From Pseudomonadota bacterium (GTDB taxonomy: Bacteria; Pseudomonadota; Gammaproteobacteria; Burkholderiales; Burkholderiaceae_C): a DNA stretch of 41,797 nucleotides. Below, piece after piece: positions 16,478 to 24,447 of this stretch. Position 1 is the stretch's first letter; each line of letters begins with the position of its first letter. The position numbers and the translations under genes were made by a program. The notes beneath the pieces were generated by a model. That model did no database searches and was not told the origin of the DNA. It saw only the letters and a list, made by a program, of their open reading frames with translations. Location of the stretch: assembly GCA_021783695.1 (NCBI GenBank), contig JAJXTO010000024.1:1-41797 (forward strand), written 5' to 3'.

Positions 16478-16507
16478 CAATGGGGTGCATTTCAATGACG
16501 CAGTGCA

Positions 16508-16972
16508 CTAGCGCGCCGGCTTGGGCAGGCCGGTCACCCGCGCACCGGGCTTCACTCCGTGCTGCGCAAACCAGTGCAGCGGTGTTTCCAGGGCGTAGCG
16601 CACATCCTGTTGCGCGCAGTGCACGTCCTCGGTTTCGGGCTGCATGTCGGCGAGGTTGACGATGCGGCCATCCTCCGCAATGAACGCCACCGACAGCGGG
16701 ATGCGGGTGTTTTTCATCCACATGCACACCGCCTGCGTTTGCGCGAACACGAACACCATGCCGTGGTTCGCGGGCAGGCTGCTGCGGTTCATCAGGCCGG
16801 TCTGCTGCTGCTCGGCCGTGGCGGCCACTTCTGCGGTGAGGGTGTGATCGCCCACCTTGAGTTTGACCTGCGGCAGGCCGATGTTGATCTCGGGCTGCGC
16901 GGCCCAGGCTACAGCGGAACCGGAGATGACAAAAGTCAGTGCAATGCTGCGGAGCGAGCGGGAGATGTGCAT
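16508..16972 (-). CDS. Exported DUF192 protein
   Basis: This 154-residue protein has an N-terminal signal peptide (charged MHISRSLRS, hydrophobic core, cleavage near AWAAQ) followed by one DUF192 domain. Conserved segments are VAATAEQQQTGLMNRSSLPANHGMVFVF and MWMKNTRIPLSVAFI, then IVNLADMQPE. The biochemical role of DUF192 proteins is not established. It follows ispF by 27 bases with AAGGAC upstream of its ATG, so it is probably the third gene of an ispD-ispF operon. Its stop codon lies at the edge of the IS630 remnant, and the C-terminus looks natural, so it seems undamaged. Confidence 0.9.
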   Translation of the reverse strand: MHISRSLRSIALTFVISGSAVAWAAQPEINIGLPQVKLKVGDHTLTAEVAATAEQQQTGLMNRSSLPANHGMVFVFAQTQAVCMWMKNTRIPLSVAFIAEDGRIVNLADMQPETEDVHCAQQDVRYALETPLHWFAQHGVKPGARVTGLPKPAR

Positions 16973-16999
16973 GGTGCTGTCCTTGTTCGAGGGCGTTGT

Positions 17000-17482
17000 T
17001 CAGCCGCGCTGCAGCAGACACACCGCGCTGGCGGCAATCCCTTCGCCGCGGCCGACGAACCCCAGACGCTCGGTGGTCTTGCCCTTGACGTTGACCTGTC
17101 CGATATCGAGTTCCAGCAGCACGGCGATGCGCTGGCGCATGGCCTCGCGGTAGGGCGCCAGCTTGGGCGCCTGGGCGATGACGGTGCAGTCCACATTGCT
17201 CAGCGCCCAGCCCTGCTGCGCCACGCTGTGCCAGGCCTGCCGCAGCAGCTCGCCGGAATCGGCGCCCTCCAAGCGCGCGTCGGTGTCGGGGAAATGCTGG
17301 CCGATGTCGCCCAGTCCGGCTGCGCCCAGCAAGGCGTCGGTGATGGCGTGCAGCAGCACGTCGGCATCGGAATGCCCGAGCAGACCCAGGTGATACGGAA
17401 TGGTTACGCCGCCAATGATGAGCTTGCGGCCGGGCACGAGGGCGTGGACGTCGTAGCCCTCGCCGATGCGGATCTGTGTCAT
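17000..17482 (-). CDS. ispF: 2-C-methyl-D-erythritol 2,4-cyclodiphosphate synthase IspF
   Basis: IspF cyclises 4-diphosphocytidyl-2-C-methylerythritol 2-phosphate, releasing CMP, in the non-mevalonate isoprenoid pathway. The 160-residue product has the family N-terminus [12 protein letters not shown], with metal ligands D11 and H13, then [26 protein letters not shown] and the C-terminal [22 protein letters not shown]. The ATG at 17482 overlaps the ispD stop codon as ATGA, typical of translationally coupled ispDF pairs. Normal length, no anomalies. Confidence 0.97.
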   Translation of the reverse strand: MTQIRIGEGYDVHALVPGRKLIIGGVTIPYHLGLLGHSDADVLLHAITDALLGAAGLGDIGQHFPDTDARLEGADSGELLRQAWHSVAQQGWALSNVDCTVIAQAPKLAPYREAMRQRIAVLLELDIGQVNVKGKTTERLGFVGRGEGIAASAVCLLQRG

Positions 17483-18342
17483 GCGGGTTCTCCTGATCGG
17501 GCGGCAAGCAAGGCCTGCGCCAGTTCGAGGTCCTGGGGATAGGTGATCTTGAAATTGAACGCCGCGCCGGGCACCAGCAGCGGTTGCGCGCCCAGGCGCT
17601 CCATCGCCCCGGCTTCGTCGGTGGGCGGGGGGTGTTGCCCCCACGCTTGCTCTCGCTCGCTGCCCCCCGAGGGGGCTGCCCCCGCCTTGGGACGGCCCGG
17701 CGGCGGGGCGTGTTGCCCCCACGCTTGCTCTCGCTCGCTGCCCGGCGGCGGGGACGCGTCGGCGGCGATCGCCGCCTGCAGCGCCTCGCGCAGCGTGCCG
17801 ATGCGGAACATCTGCGGAGTCTGCGCCAGCCAGCGGCCTTCGCGCGGTTCGGTGCGGACCACGCGAAGGCCGCTGGCGTCGGCGGCTTTGAGGGTGTCGG
17901 GCAAAGGCAGGGCGAGAAGCCCGCCCACGGCGTCGGGCAGGCAGGCGTCGATCAGGCGGTCGATCAATTCCGGGGTGATGCAGCACCGAGCCGCATCGTG
18001 CACCAGCGCCCAGTCACTCGGCGCCGCGCCCCTCTGCAGCAGGCCATCGAGCCCGCCCAGAACGCTGCGCGCGCGGCTCGCGCCGCCCAGCGGCAGGATG
18101 GACAGGCGCGGATCGGCCTGCAGGCAAGCAACGGCCAGCGTATCGTCCGCCTGCACCACCACAGCAACCGAGGCGATGCGCGGCGTACGCAGGAAAGCCC
18201 GCACCGTGTGCTGCACCACGCAGTCGCCCAGCAGACGGCGGTATTGCTTGGGCGCATCTCCGGGCAGACGCGCGCCGCTGCCGGCACAGGGGATGAGCGC
18301 GTGGCAGCGCGTGGGCGCGGAGAATCGGGACGAGGTTTGCAT
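17479..18342 (-). CDS. ispD: 2-C-methyl-D-erythritol 4-phosphate cytidylyltransferase IspD with repeat-encoded insertion
   Basis: IspD couples CTP to methylerythritol phosphate in isoprenoid synthesis. The 287-residue product has the nucleotide-binding start [21 protein letters not shown], then [32 protein letters not shown], and the end [18 protein letters not shown]. Family members are near 230-245 residues. The excess is a 43-residue block at about 198-240, between the helix [12 protein letters not shown] and the conserved [11 protein letters not shown]. It contains [11 protein letters not shown] twice, 26 residues apart, and is encoded by a palindromic GC-rich repeat. The reading frame stays open and the flanks align normally, so the enzyme is probably active with a surface loop. 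This is an essential gene in organisms without the mevalonate route. Confidence 0.94.
   Translation of the reverse strand: MQTSSRFSAPTRCHALIPCAGSGARLPGDAPKQYRRLLGDCVVQHTVRAFLRTPRIASVAVVVQADDTLAVACLQADPRLSILPLGGASRARSVLGGLDGLLQRGAAPSDWALVHDAARCCITPELIDRLIDACLPDAVGGLLALPLPDTLKAADASGLRVVRTEPREGRWLAQTPQMFRIGTLREALQAAIAADASPPPGSEREQAWGQHAPPPGRPKAGAAPSGGSEREQAWGQHPPPTDEAGAMERLGAQPLLVPGAAFNFKITYPQDLELAQALLAARSGEPA
17626..17753. repeat. Palindromic GC-rich intergenic-type repeat inserted in ispD, 1.5 copies
   Basis: Two direct copies of a 34-base segment lie at 17632-17665 and 17710-17743, each followed by CCCGGCGGCGGGG. The first unit is 78 bases; the second is about 44 because it lacks a 30-base middle part. 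That middle part contains the short palindrome GCCCCC-CGA-GGGGGC (17662-17676). The sequence resembles repeats I recall as common between genes in Burkholderiales, usually near convergent gene ends. The 78-base period is a multiple of three, which keeps ispD in frame. Confidence 0.8.
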
Positions 18343-18384
18343 CAGGACACACGCCAGTCAGAGACTTCGGCGAAAATTTGAACA

Positions 18385-21300
18385 ATGTCGTCTATTGTCC
18401 ATGCCCTGCGCGCCCGTGTGCCCGCGCTCAAGCCCGGTCAGCGTGTGAGCTGGCCGCTCCCCACCGGAAGTGCCGATGCGCTGCTGCTCGCCGAGTTGTG
18501 CGGCGCCGCAGACGGTACGACCGCACCCTGGTTCATCGTCACCGCGGAAGCCGCCGACGCCCAGCGCCTGCTCGACGAAGTGCGCTGGTTCGCGCCGTCG
18601 CTGCGCGTGGGCCTGCTGCCCGACTGGGAAACCCTGCCCTACGACAGTTTCTCGCCGCACCAGGATTTGATTTCCGAGCGTCTGGCCACGCTGTGGGCGA
18701 TTCACAGCGGACAGATCGACGTGGTCATCGCCCCGGCCAACACCGCCATCCAGCGGCTGGCCCCGCCCGAATTCCTCGCCGCCTACACCTTCAATTTCCG
18801 CCAGGGCGAAGCGCTGAACGACGCCGCGCTGCGCGCCCAGCTCGTGCTGGCCGGCTACAACCACGTCAGCCAGGTGATGGCGCCGGGCGAATATGCGGTG
18901 CGCGGCGGGCTCATCGACCTGCATCCGATGGGCTCGCCCGTGCCCTACCGTGTCGATCTGTTCGGCGACACCATCGACGCCATCCAGGCCTTCGACCCCG
19001 ACACCCAGCGCAGCCTCTACCCGGTCAAGGAAGTGCGCCTGCTGCCCGGCCGCGAATTTCCGCTCGACGACGCGGCGCAGAAGCGCTTTCGCGCCCGCTG
19101 GCGCGAGGTGTTCGAGGGCGACCCCAGCCGCAGCCCGCTCTACAAAGACATGGGAAGCGGCGTGGCCGGGCCGGGCATCGAGTATTACCTGCCGCTGTTC
19201 TTCGAGCACATCGCCACCCTGCCCGACTATCTCGGCGAAGGCGCGCGCGTGGTGCTGCATGGCGATATTTCCGGCGCCATCCAGAAGTTCTGGGCCGACA
19301 CACAGGAGCGCTACCGCCTGCTGCGGCACGACCCGGAGCGCCCCGCCCTCGCCCCCGATCAGCTCTTCCTCGGCGAAGAGGCGTTCTTCAGCCGCATCAA
19401 ACCCCTGGCGCAACTCGCACTGCGCGCCCGGGCCGATGCCCCGGTGACGGATCAGCCCACCAGCGCCGATCTCCCCGACATCAGCGCCGACCGCCGTGCC
19501 ACGCGGCCTTTGGCGCGGCTGGCGCAATGGCTGGAGGACGGCCGGCAGCACAATCGCCGCGCCCTGCTGCTGGCTGAATCCGCCGGACGCCGTGAAACTC
19601 TGCGCGAGCTGCTGCAGGAGTCCGGCCTGTCCGCGCATCCCGCAGACAATTGGAACGACTTCGCCCTCGGCACCGCTGGTTTCGCCCTGGCCGTGGGGCC
19701 GCTGGCGCGCGGTTTTTCGCTGCCAGCCGACCGTCTGGCCGTGTTGACCGAGACCGAGCTGTTCGCCCTCAACCCGGCCCAGCGCAGACGCCGCAAGCAG
19801 GAGCAGGCCAGCAATGTCGACGCCCTGATCCACGACCTCGCCGAACTGCAGCCCGGCGACCCGGTCGTGCATGCCAACCACGGCATCGGCCGGTATCAAG
19901 GGCTGGCCGAGCTCGATCTGGGCGACGGCCCCGCCGAGTTCCTGCATCTGGTCTATGCGAACGATGCGGTGCTGTATGTCCCCGTGTCGCAACTGCATCT
20001 CATCGGCCGCTACAGCGGCGCCGCGCAGGACGACGCGCCGCTGCATACCCTCGGCTCAGGCCAGTGGGACAAGGCCAGACGCAAAGCCGCCGAGCAGGTG
20101 CGCGACGCCGCGGCCGAACTGCTCAACATCTACGCCCGCCGCGCCGCGCATCAGGGCCATGCCTTCCGCTACTCCGCGCAGGACTATGAAGCCTTTGCCG
20201 CGAGTTTCCGCTTTGAGGAAACGCCCGATCAGGCCGCGGCCATCCATGCGGTCGTGCAGGACATGATTTCCCCCAAGCCGATGGACCGGCTGGTCTGCGG
20301 CGACGTCGGCTTTGGCAAGACCGAGGTGGCGCTGCGCGCCGCCTTCGTGGCGGTGATGGGCGGCAAGCAGGTGGCCGTGCTCGCGCCCACCACCCTGCTG
20401 GCCGAGCAGCACTGCGAAACCTTCCGCAACCGCTTCGCCGACTGGCCGGTGCGCATCGCCGAAATGTCGCGCTTTCGCAGCACCAAGGAAATCAACGCCG
20501 CGCTCGACGGCCTGGCCCGCGGCACGGTGGACATTGTCATCGGCACCCACAAGCTGCTGTCGCCCACGGTCAAGTTCGAGCGTCTGGGCCTGGTCATCGT
20601 CGACGAGGAGCACCGTTTCGGCGTGCGCCACAAAGAGGCGCTCAAGGCGCTGCGCGCCTCGGTCGATCTGCTCACCCTCACGGCCACGCCGATTCCGCGC
20701 ACCCTGGGCATGGCGCTCGAAGGGCTGCGCGACCTGAGCGTCATCGCCACCGCGCCGCAGAAGCGTCTGGCGATCAAGACCTTCGTGCGCAGCGAGAGCA
20801 ATGCCGTGATGCGCGAGGCCATCCTGCGGGAGATCAAGCGCGGCGGTCAGGTGTACTTTCTGCACAACGAAGTCGAGACCATCGACAACCGCAAACGCCA
20901 GATCGAAGAACTGGTGCCCGAAGCGCGCATCGAAATCGCCCACGGCCAGATGCACGAACGCGATCTGGAGCGGGTGATGCGCGACTTCCACGCCCAGCGC
21001 TTCAACATCCTGCTATGCACCACCATCATCGAAACCGGCATCGACGTGCCCAGCGCCAACACCATCATCATGGCGCGGGCCGACAAGTTCGGCCTGGCGC
21101 AACTGCACCAGTTGCGCGGCCGCGTCGGGCGCTCGCATCACCAGGCCTACGCCTACCTGCTGGTGCCCGATGTGCAGAGCCTGACCAGGCAGGCCGGCCA
21201 GCGGCTGGAAGCCATCCAGCAGATGGAAGAGCTGGGCTCGGGCTTCTATCTCGCCATGCACGACCTGGAGATTCGCGGCGCCGGCGAGGTGCTGGGCGAG

Positions 21301-21873
21301 CAGCAATCGGGCAATATGCAGGAGGTCGGCTTCCAGCTCTACAACGACATGCTGAGCGAGGCCGTGCGCGCGCTGCGCGCCGGGCGCGAGCCCGACCTGC
21401 TCAACCCCCTGGGCGTGACCACCGAGATCAATCTGCATGTGCCCGCGCTGTTGCCGAACGACTATTGCGGCGATGTGCATGCCCGGCTGTCGCTCTACAA
21501 GCGTCTGGCCAGCGCCACCACCAGCGCCCAGCTCGACAGCGTGGCCGAGGAAATCGTCGATCGCTTCGGCCGCCTGCCGTCCCCGGCACAGGCACTGGTG
21601 GACACGCACCGCCTTCGGCTGATCGCGCAGGCCTACGGAATCACCAAGATCGACGCCGCCGAGGAAGTGGCCATCCTGCATTTCCGCAAGGATGCGCCGG
21701 TGGACGCCGCCCGCATCATCGACCTCATTCAGAAGAACCGCCACATCAAGCTCACCGGCAACGACCGCCTGCGCATCGAACGCCCCACCAAAGACGCCAC
21801 TCAGCGCGCCCAGCTCATCCGCGACACCCTCAAGCAACTCGGCACGCCCCGGCCGCAGGAGGCCGTCGCCTGA
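18385..21873 (+). CDS. mfd: Transcription-repair coupling factor Mfd
   Basis: Mfd displaces RNA polymerase stalled at DNA lesions and recruits UvrAB. The 1162-residue product is full length. It has an N-terminal UvrB-homology module (LLPDWETLPYDSFSPHQDLISERL), then a polymerase-interaction domain (PGDPVVHANHGIGRYQGL). The SF2 translocase follows, with Walker A GDVGFGKT (K645), the DEEH box in IVDEEHRFGVRHKE, TATPIPRTLGM, and motif VI QLRGRVGRSHHQAYAYLL. The C-terminal regulatory D7 domain is also present. It is divergent from ispD with only 42 bases between them, so promoters probably overlap. No clear ribosome site is seen before the ATG. Confidence 0.98.
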   Translation: MSSIVHALRARVPALKPGQRVSWPLPTGSADALLLAELCGAADGTTAPWFIVTAEAADAQRLLDEVRWFAPSLRVGLLPDWETLPYDSFSPHQDLISERLATLWAIHSGQIDVVIAPANTAIQRLAPPEFLAAYTFNFRQGEALNDAALRAQLVLAGYNHVSQVMAPGEYAVRGGLIDLHPMGSPVPYRVDLFGDTIDAIQAFDPDTQRSLYPVKEVRLLPGREFPLDDAAQKRFRARWREVFEGDPSRSPLYKDMGSGVAGPGIEYYLPLFFEHIATLPDYLGEGARVVLHGDISGAIQKFWADTQERYRLLRHDPERPALAPDQLFLGEEAFFSRIKPLAQLALRARADAPVTDQPTSADLPDISADRRATRPLARLAQWLEDGRQHNRRALLLAESAGRRETLRELLQESGLSAHPADNWNDFALGTAGFALAVGPLARGFSLPADRLAVLTETELFALNPAQRRRRKQEQASNVDALIHDLAELQPGDPVVHANHGIGRYQGLAELDLGDGPAEFLHLVYANDAVLYVPVSQLHLIGRYSGAAQDDAPLHTLGSGQWDKARRKAAEQVRDAAAELLNIYARRAAHQGHAFRYSAQDYEAFAASFRFEETPDQAAAIHAVVQDMISPKPMDRLVCGDVGFGKTEVALRAAFVAVMGGKQVAVLAPTTLLAEQHCETFRNRFADWPVRIAEMSRFRSTKEINAALDGLARGTVDIVIGTHKLLSPTVKFERLGLVIVDEEHRFGVRHKEALKALRASVDLLTLTATPIPRTLGMALEGLRDLSVIATAPQKRLAIKTFVRSESNAVMREAILREIKRGGQVYFLHNEVETIDNRKRQIEELVPEARIEIAHGQMHERDLERVMRDFHAQRFNILLCTTIIETGIDVPSANTIIMARADKFGLAQLHQLRGRVGRSHHQAYAYLLVPDVQSLTRQAGQRLEAIQQMEELGSGFYLAMHDLEIRGAGEVLGEQQSGNMQEVGFQLYNDMLSEAVRALRAGREPDLLNPLGVTTEINLHVPALLPNDYCGDVHARLSLYKRLASATTSAQLDSVAEEIVDRFGRLPSPAQALVDTHRLRLIAQAYGITKIDAAEEVAILHFRKDAPVDAARIIDLIQKNRHIKLTGNDRLRIERPTKDATQRAQLIRDTLKQLGTPRPQEAVA

Positions 21874-21941
21874 GCGCGGGCGTAAAGTTCGACGCCAACA
21901 ACCCACGCCAAACTCTGCACTCCACAATTCCCGAGCCCATC

Positions 21942-22823
21942 ATGTACCACCTCGTCGTTCAGCGTCACACCGCCGCGCTCTCCCAGGACAACCTCGATCA
22001 CCTCTGCCACATCTCGGCGCCGATCAGCCTCGAAAAATTCGCCGATGACCACGGCCCCAACCGCGGACACAACGTCGCCCGGCTGCGCGATATCCGCAGC
22101 GCCGGTCCCAGCATGCGCAGCACCCTCGACAGCTATTGCCGCGAGCACCACATCGACTGGGCCATCCTTCCGGCGGGGCTGCATCTGGGCGACTTCAAGC
22201 TGCTGGCGATGGACATGGACTCCACCCTCATCAACATCGAAACCGTCGATGAAATTGGTGCCGCCGTGGGCAAGAAGGACGAAATCGCCGCCATCACCGC
22301 CGCAGCCATGCGCGGCGAGATCGCCGACTACGCCACCAGCCTGCGCCAGCGCGTGGCGCTGCTCAAGGGTGTGCCGCTGGCCGCGCTCGACAAGCTCTAT
22401 GCCGACACCCTGCGTCTGAACCCCGGCGCCGAAGCCCTGCTGTCCGCGTCCAAGGCCGCCGGGCTGAAAACCCAGCTCGTCACTGGCGGCTTCACCCATT
22501 TCACCGACCGACTGAAACAGCGTCTGGGCTTCGACCGCGTGGCCGCCAACGTGCTGGGGGTGCAGGGCGACGCGCTCGACGGCACACTCGTCGGCGCCAT
22601 CATCGACGGCGACGCCAAGAAACAGGCCGTGCTCGCGTTCTGCGACGACCTGGGCTGCGACCCCGGCGAAGTGCTGGCCATCGGCGACGGGGCCAACGAC
22701 CTGCCCATGATGCACGCCGTCGGTTTCAGCGTGGCTTTCCACGCCAAGCCCAAGGTGCGCGAAGCCGCCACAGCCGCCATTGACCATGGCGGCCTCGACA
22801 GCCTGCTGCACTGGTTCGAATGA
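21942..22823 (+). CDS. serB: Phosphoserine phosphatase SerB
   Basis: SerB removes phosphate from O-phosphoserine, the last step of serine synthesis. The 293-residue product has an N-terminal regulatory-like region (about residues 1-85). The HAD-superfamily catalytic domain follows, with nucleophile and acid/base aspartates D91/D93 in AMDMDSTLIN, motif II in LVTGGFTHF, and motif IV GDGANDLPMM. The chosen ATG at 21942 matches the N-terminus MYHLVVQRH. A longer frame reaches back inside mfd but overlaps that gene completely. It lies 68 bases after mfd and is probably co-transcribed, with a hairpin terminator after the stop. Confidence 0.95.
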   Translation: MYHLVVQRHTAALSQDNLDHLCHISAPISLEKFADDHGPNRGHNVARLRDIRSAGPSMRSTLDSYCREHHIDWAILPAGLHLGDFKLLAMDMDSTLINIETVDEIGAAVGKKDEIAAITAAAMRGEIADYATSLRQRVALLKGVPLAALDKLYADTLRLNPGAEALLSASKAAGLKTQLVTGGFTHFTDRLKQRLGFDRVAANVLGVQGDALDGTLVGAIIDGDAKKQAVLAFCDDLGCDPGEVLAIGDGANDLPMMHAVGFSVAFHAKPKVREAATAAIDHGGLDSLLHWFE

Positions 22824-22829
22824 AGGCAA

Positions 22830-22864
22830 CGCGGCACGGATTCACTGCAAGAATCTGTGCCGCG
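22830..22864. terminator. Stem-loop between convergent serB and lipoprotein gene
   Basis: A 14-base stem with one mismatch (22830-22843 with 22851-22864) and a 7-base loop sits between the two convergent stop codons. There is no strong T-run on either side, so it may be a weak bidirectional terminator or an RNA 3'-end stabiliser. Confidence 0.55.
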
Positions 22865-22880
22865 TGACCCTGCCAACCAG

Positions 22881-23447
22881 TTACGGCAGGGTTGCCGGAT
22901 ACTGCGATCCCGCCATCGCCCCGACTGCCGCACCCAGCGCCGCAGCCGCCGTCTTGCCATTACCGTGACCGAAGCGTGAACCCACCAAGCCACCGACCAC
23001 CCCGCCGATCACCGTGCCGGGCGTGATTTGCGTGGCATAGGGATTGGCGGCATTGGCCCCCACCACCGCGCCAAGCGCCGCCCCCGTGGCCGCCATGGCC
23101 GTGCGGCCATTGCCCGCCCCAAAGCGCGAACCGATCAGCCCACCGGCCACCGCGCCCAGCGCCGCACCCGGCAGCGTCGATTGCGCCACGGGCGCCGGCG
23201 TGTAGGCCGGTTGCTGAACATAGGCTGGCGGAGATGCATAAGCGGGCTGCGGTGCATACGCTTGCGGCTCCGCCGCATAGGCGTTCGCATAGCCCGGCTG
23301 GGTATACGGCGCATACGCGGGCGCGACCGCATAGGCCGACTGCTGCGGCACCGTATACGCCGTAGGCGCAGGCGGCGGCACCACGGCGCAACCACCCAGC
23401 ACGACCATCATCGCAACCCCCCCCAGCAAACCAACACGTCGAATCAT
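22881..23447 (-). CDS. Glycine-zipper outer-membrane lipoprotein
   Basis: This 188-residue predicted lipoprotein has a signal sequence ending in lipobox LGGC with the lipidated cysteine at residue 20. Next comes a Tyr/Ala/Pro-rich low-complexity linker with repeated PAYA/PxY units. Two similar glycine-zipper segments follow: AGGLIGSRFGAGNGRTAMAA and VGGLVGSRFGHGNGKTAAAA. Each is followed by an alanine/glycine-rich helix. Such proteins usually sit in the outer membrane or periplasm; the precise role is unknown. The start at 23447 is set by AAGGAG 8 bases upstream; an in-frame ATG nine codons earlier is less likely. It is convergent with serB and divergent from the cas3 remnant. Confidence 0.85.
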   Translation of the reverse strand: MIRRVGLLGGVAMMVVLGGCAVVPPPAPTAYTVPQQSAYAVAPAYAPYTQPGYANAYAAEPQAYAPQPAYASPPAYVQQPAYTPAPVAQSTLPGAALGAVAGGLIGSRFGAGNGRTAMAATGAALGAVVGANAANPYATQITPGTVIGGVVGGLVGSRFGHGNGKTAAAALGAAVGAMAGSQYPATLP

Positions 23448-23507
23448 GACGCTTCTCCTTGGAACGATAGACACTGATCCGACAACGCACCTCGCCCGGA
23501 CTTTGAC

Positions 23508-23564
23508 GACAGCCGCCGCGGTAACCCGCGGTCTGTGTCGTACGCAGTTGTAACGGCGGTTGTC
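23508..23564. other. Palindromic intergenic structure, three-way-junction-like
   Basis: In the 202-base gap between the lipoprotein and cas3'' starts, outer arms GACAGCCGCC (23508-23517) and GGCGGTTGTC (23555-23564) can pair with one G-U. They enclose a perfect hairpin CCGCGG-TAAC-CCGCGG (23516-23531) and a smaller one CTGTG-TCGTA-CGCAG (23533-23547). It could be an RNA leader, a cruciform DNA site or a small repeat element; sequence alone cannot decide. Confidence 0.5.
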
Positions 23565-23649
23565 ATCCCTCCGTTTCCTCCGGCATCATCAGACAATCAA
23601 GGCGAAAAGAAAAAAACTCGACATATCGAAATCGCATACTGATAGACCT

Positions 23650-24438
23650 ATGCAGCAGATTCGGCCAATCGCGCATGCCGCGAGGAATTCGGAGGGACAG
23701 TGGCGAGACCCGCATGACCTCGAAGCGCATCTTGTCGATGTCGCGTCGCTGTCGGCTGAACACGCGGCAACCTATGGCGCAGACTGGGCGCGCCTTGCAG
23801 GGCAGTGGCACGATCTCGGCAAATACCGGCAACGATTCCAGCACTACATTCGCCAGGCAAGCGGATTCGAAGCCGATGCCCACATCAAGGGCGAGGTGGG
23901 CAAGGCTCCGCACTCCACTGCCGGGGCGATGTTGGCCATTGATCGATTCGGCAAAAGCGGCAGGGTGCTGGCTTACCTCATCGCAGGGCACCACGCAGGT
24001 CTGGCGGACTGGTTCGGCGGGCTAGATGCCCGGCTCGAAGATCCGAAAAGCCGTGCCGAACTCGATGAATCGCTAGTCGAAAATCCGCCTGCCGATCTTC
24101 TTGATTCGGGCGATTTCAAGCCCGACCTCGCCGCCATCCCTGGCGGCAGGGATGGCTTCGCGCTATGGGTGCGTATGTTGTTTTCGGCGCTCGTCGATGC
24201 GGATTTTCTCGATACAGAGCGCTACATGGACCCCGAGAAGTTTGCACGCCGCAATGCGTGGCAGACACTTGCCGAACTCGCCCCGCCGTTCGACGCGCAC
24301 ATGGCGGCCCTCGCTGAGAAAGCCGACCCAACGCCCGTCAATGCACTACATGCCGACATCCTTGCCCGGCGGCTATCAAAGGCTGACCATAGGTCTCGCC
24401 CGGATCAAACCCCTGGCCAATCGGACGTTGCCATGTGA
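23650..24438 (+). CDS. Orphan Cas3''-type HD nuclease, truncated Cas3
   Basis: The 262-residue product matches the N-terminal HD domain of CRISPR-associated Cas3, a metal-dependent single-strand DNA nuclease. Visible motifs are H27 (LEAHLVDVA), the H54-D55 pair in GQWHDLGKY, H88 in APHSTAGAM, H114-H115 in AGHHAGLADW, and D183/D185 in ALVDADFLDTE. All expected metal ligands are therefore present. The region before a Cas3 helicase (PTPVNALHADILA, residues about 232-244) is also there. The protein then diverges and stops where the helicase Walker A would be expected. No helicase, Cascade genes or CRISPR repeats lie nearby. I chose the ATG at 23650 because upstream codons read as non-family sequence. 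It may be a decayed cas3 or a retained stand-alone nuclease. Confidence 0.8.
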   Translation: MQQIRPIAHAARNSEGQWRDPHDLEAHLVDVASLSAEHAATYGADWARLAGQWHDLGKYRQRFQHYIRQASGFEADAHIKGEVGKAPHSTAGAMLAIDRFGKSGRVLAYLIAGHHAGLADWFGGLDARLEDPKSRAELDESLVENPPADLLDSGDFKPDLAAIPGGRDGFALWVRMLFSALVDADFLDTERYMDPEKFARRNAWQTLAELAPPFDAHMAALAEKADPTPVNALHADILARRLSKADHRSRPDQTPGQSDVAM

Positions 24439-24447
24439 CGTCGCACT

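Noticed and set aside
23448-24438. Search for a CRISPR array near the cas3 fragment
   Set aside because: I saw no regularly spaced direct repeats on either side; the palindrome at 23508-23564 is single and has no spacers.
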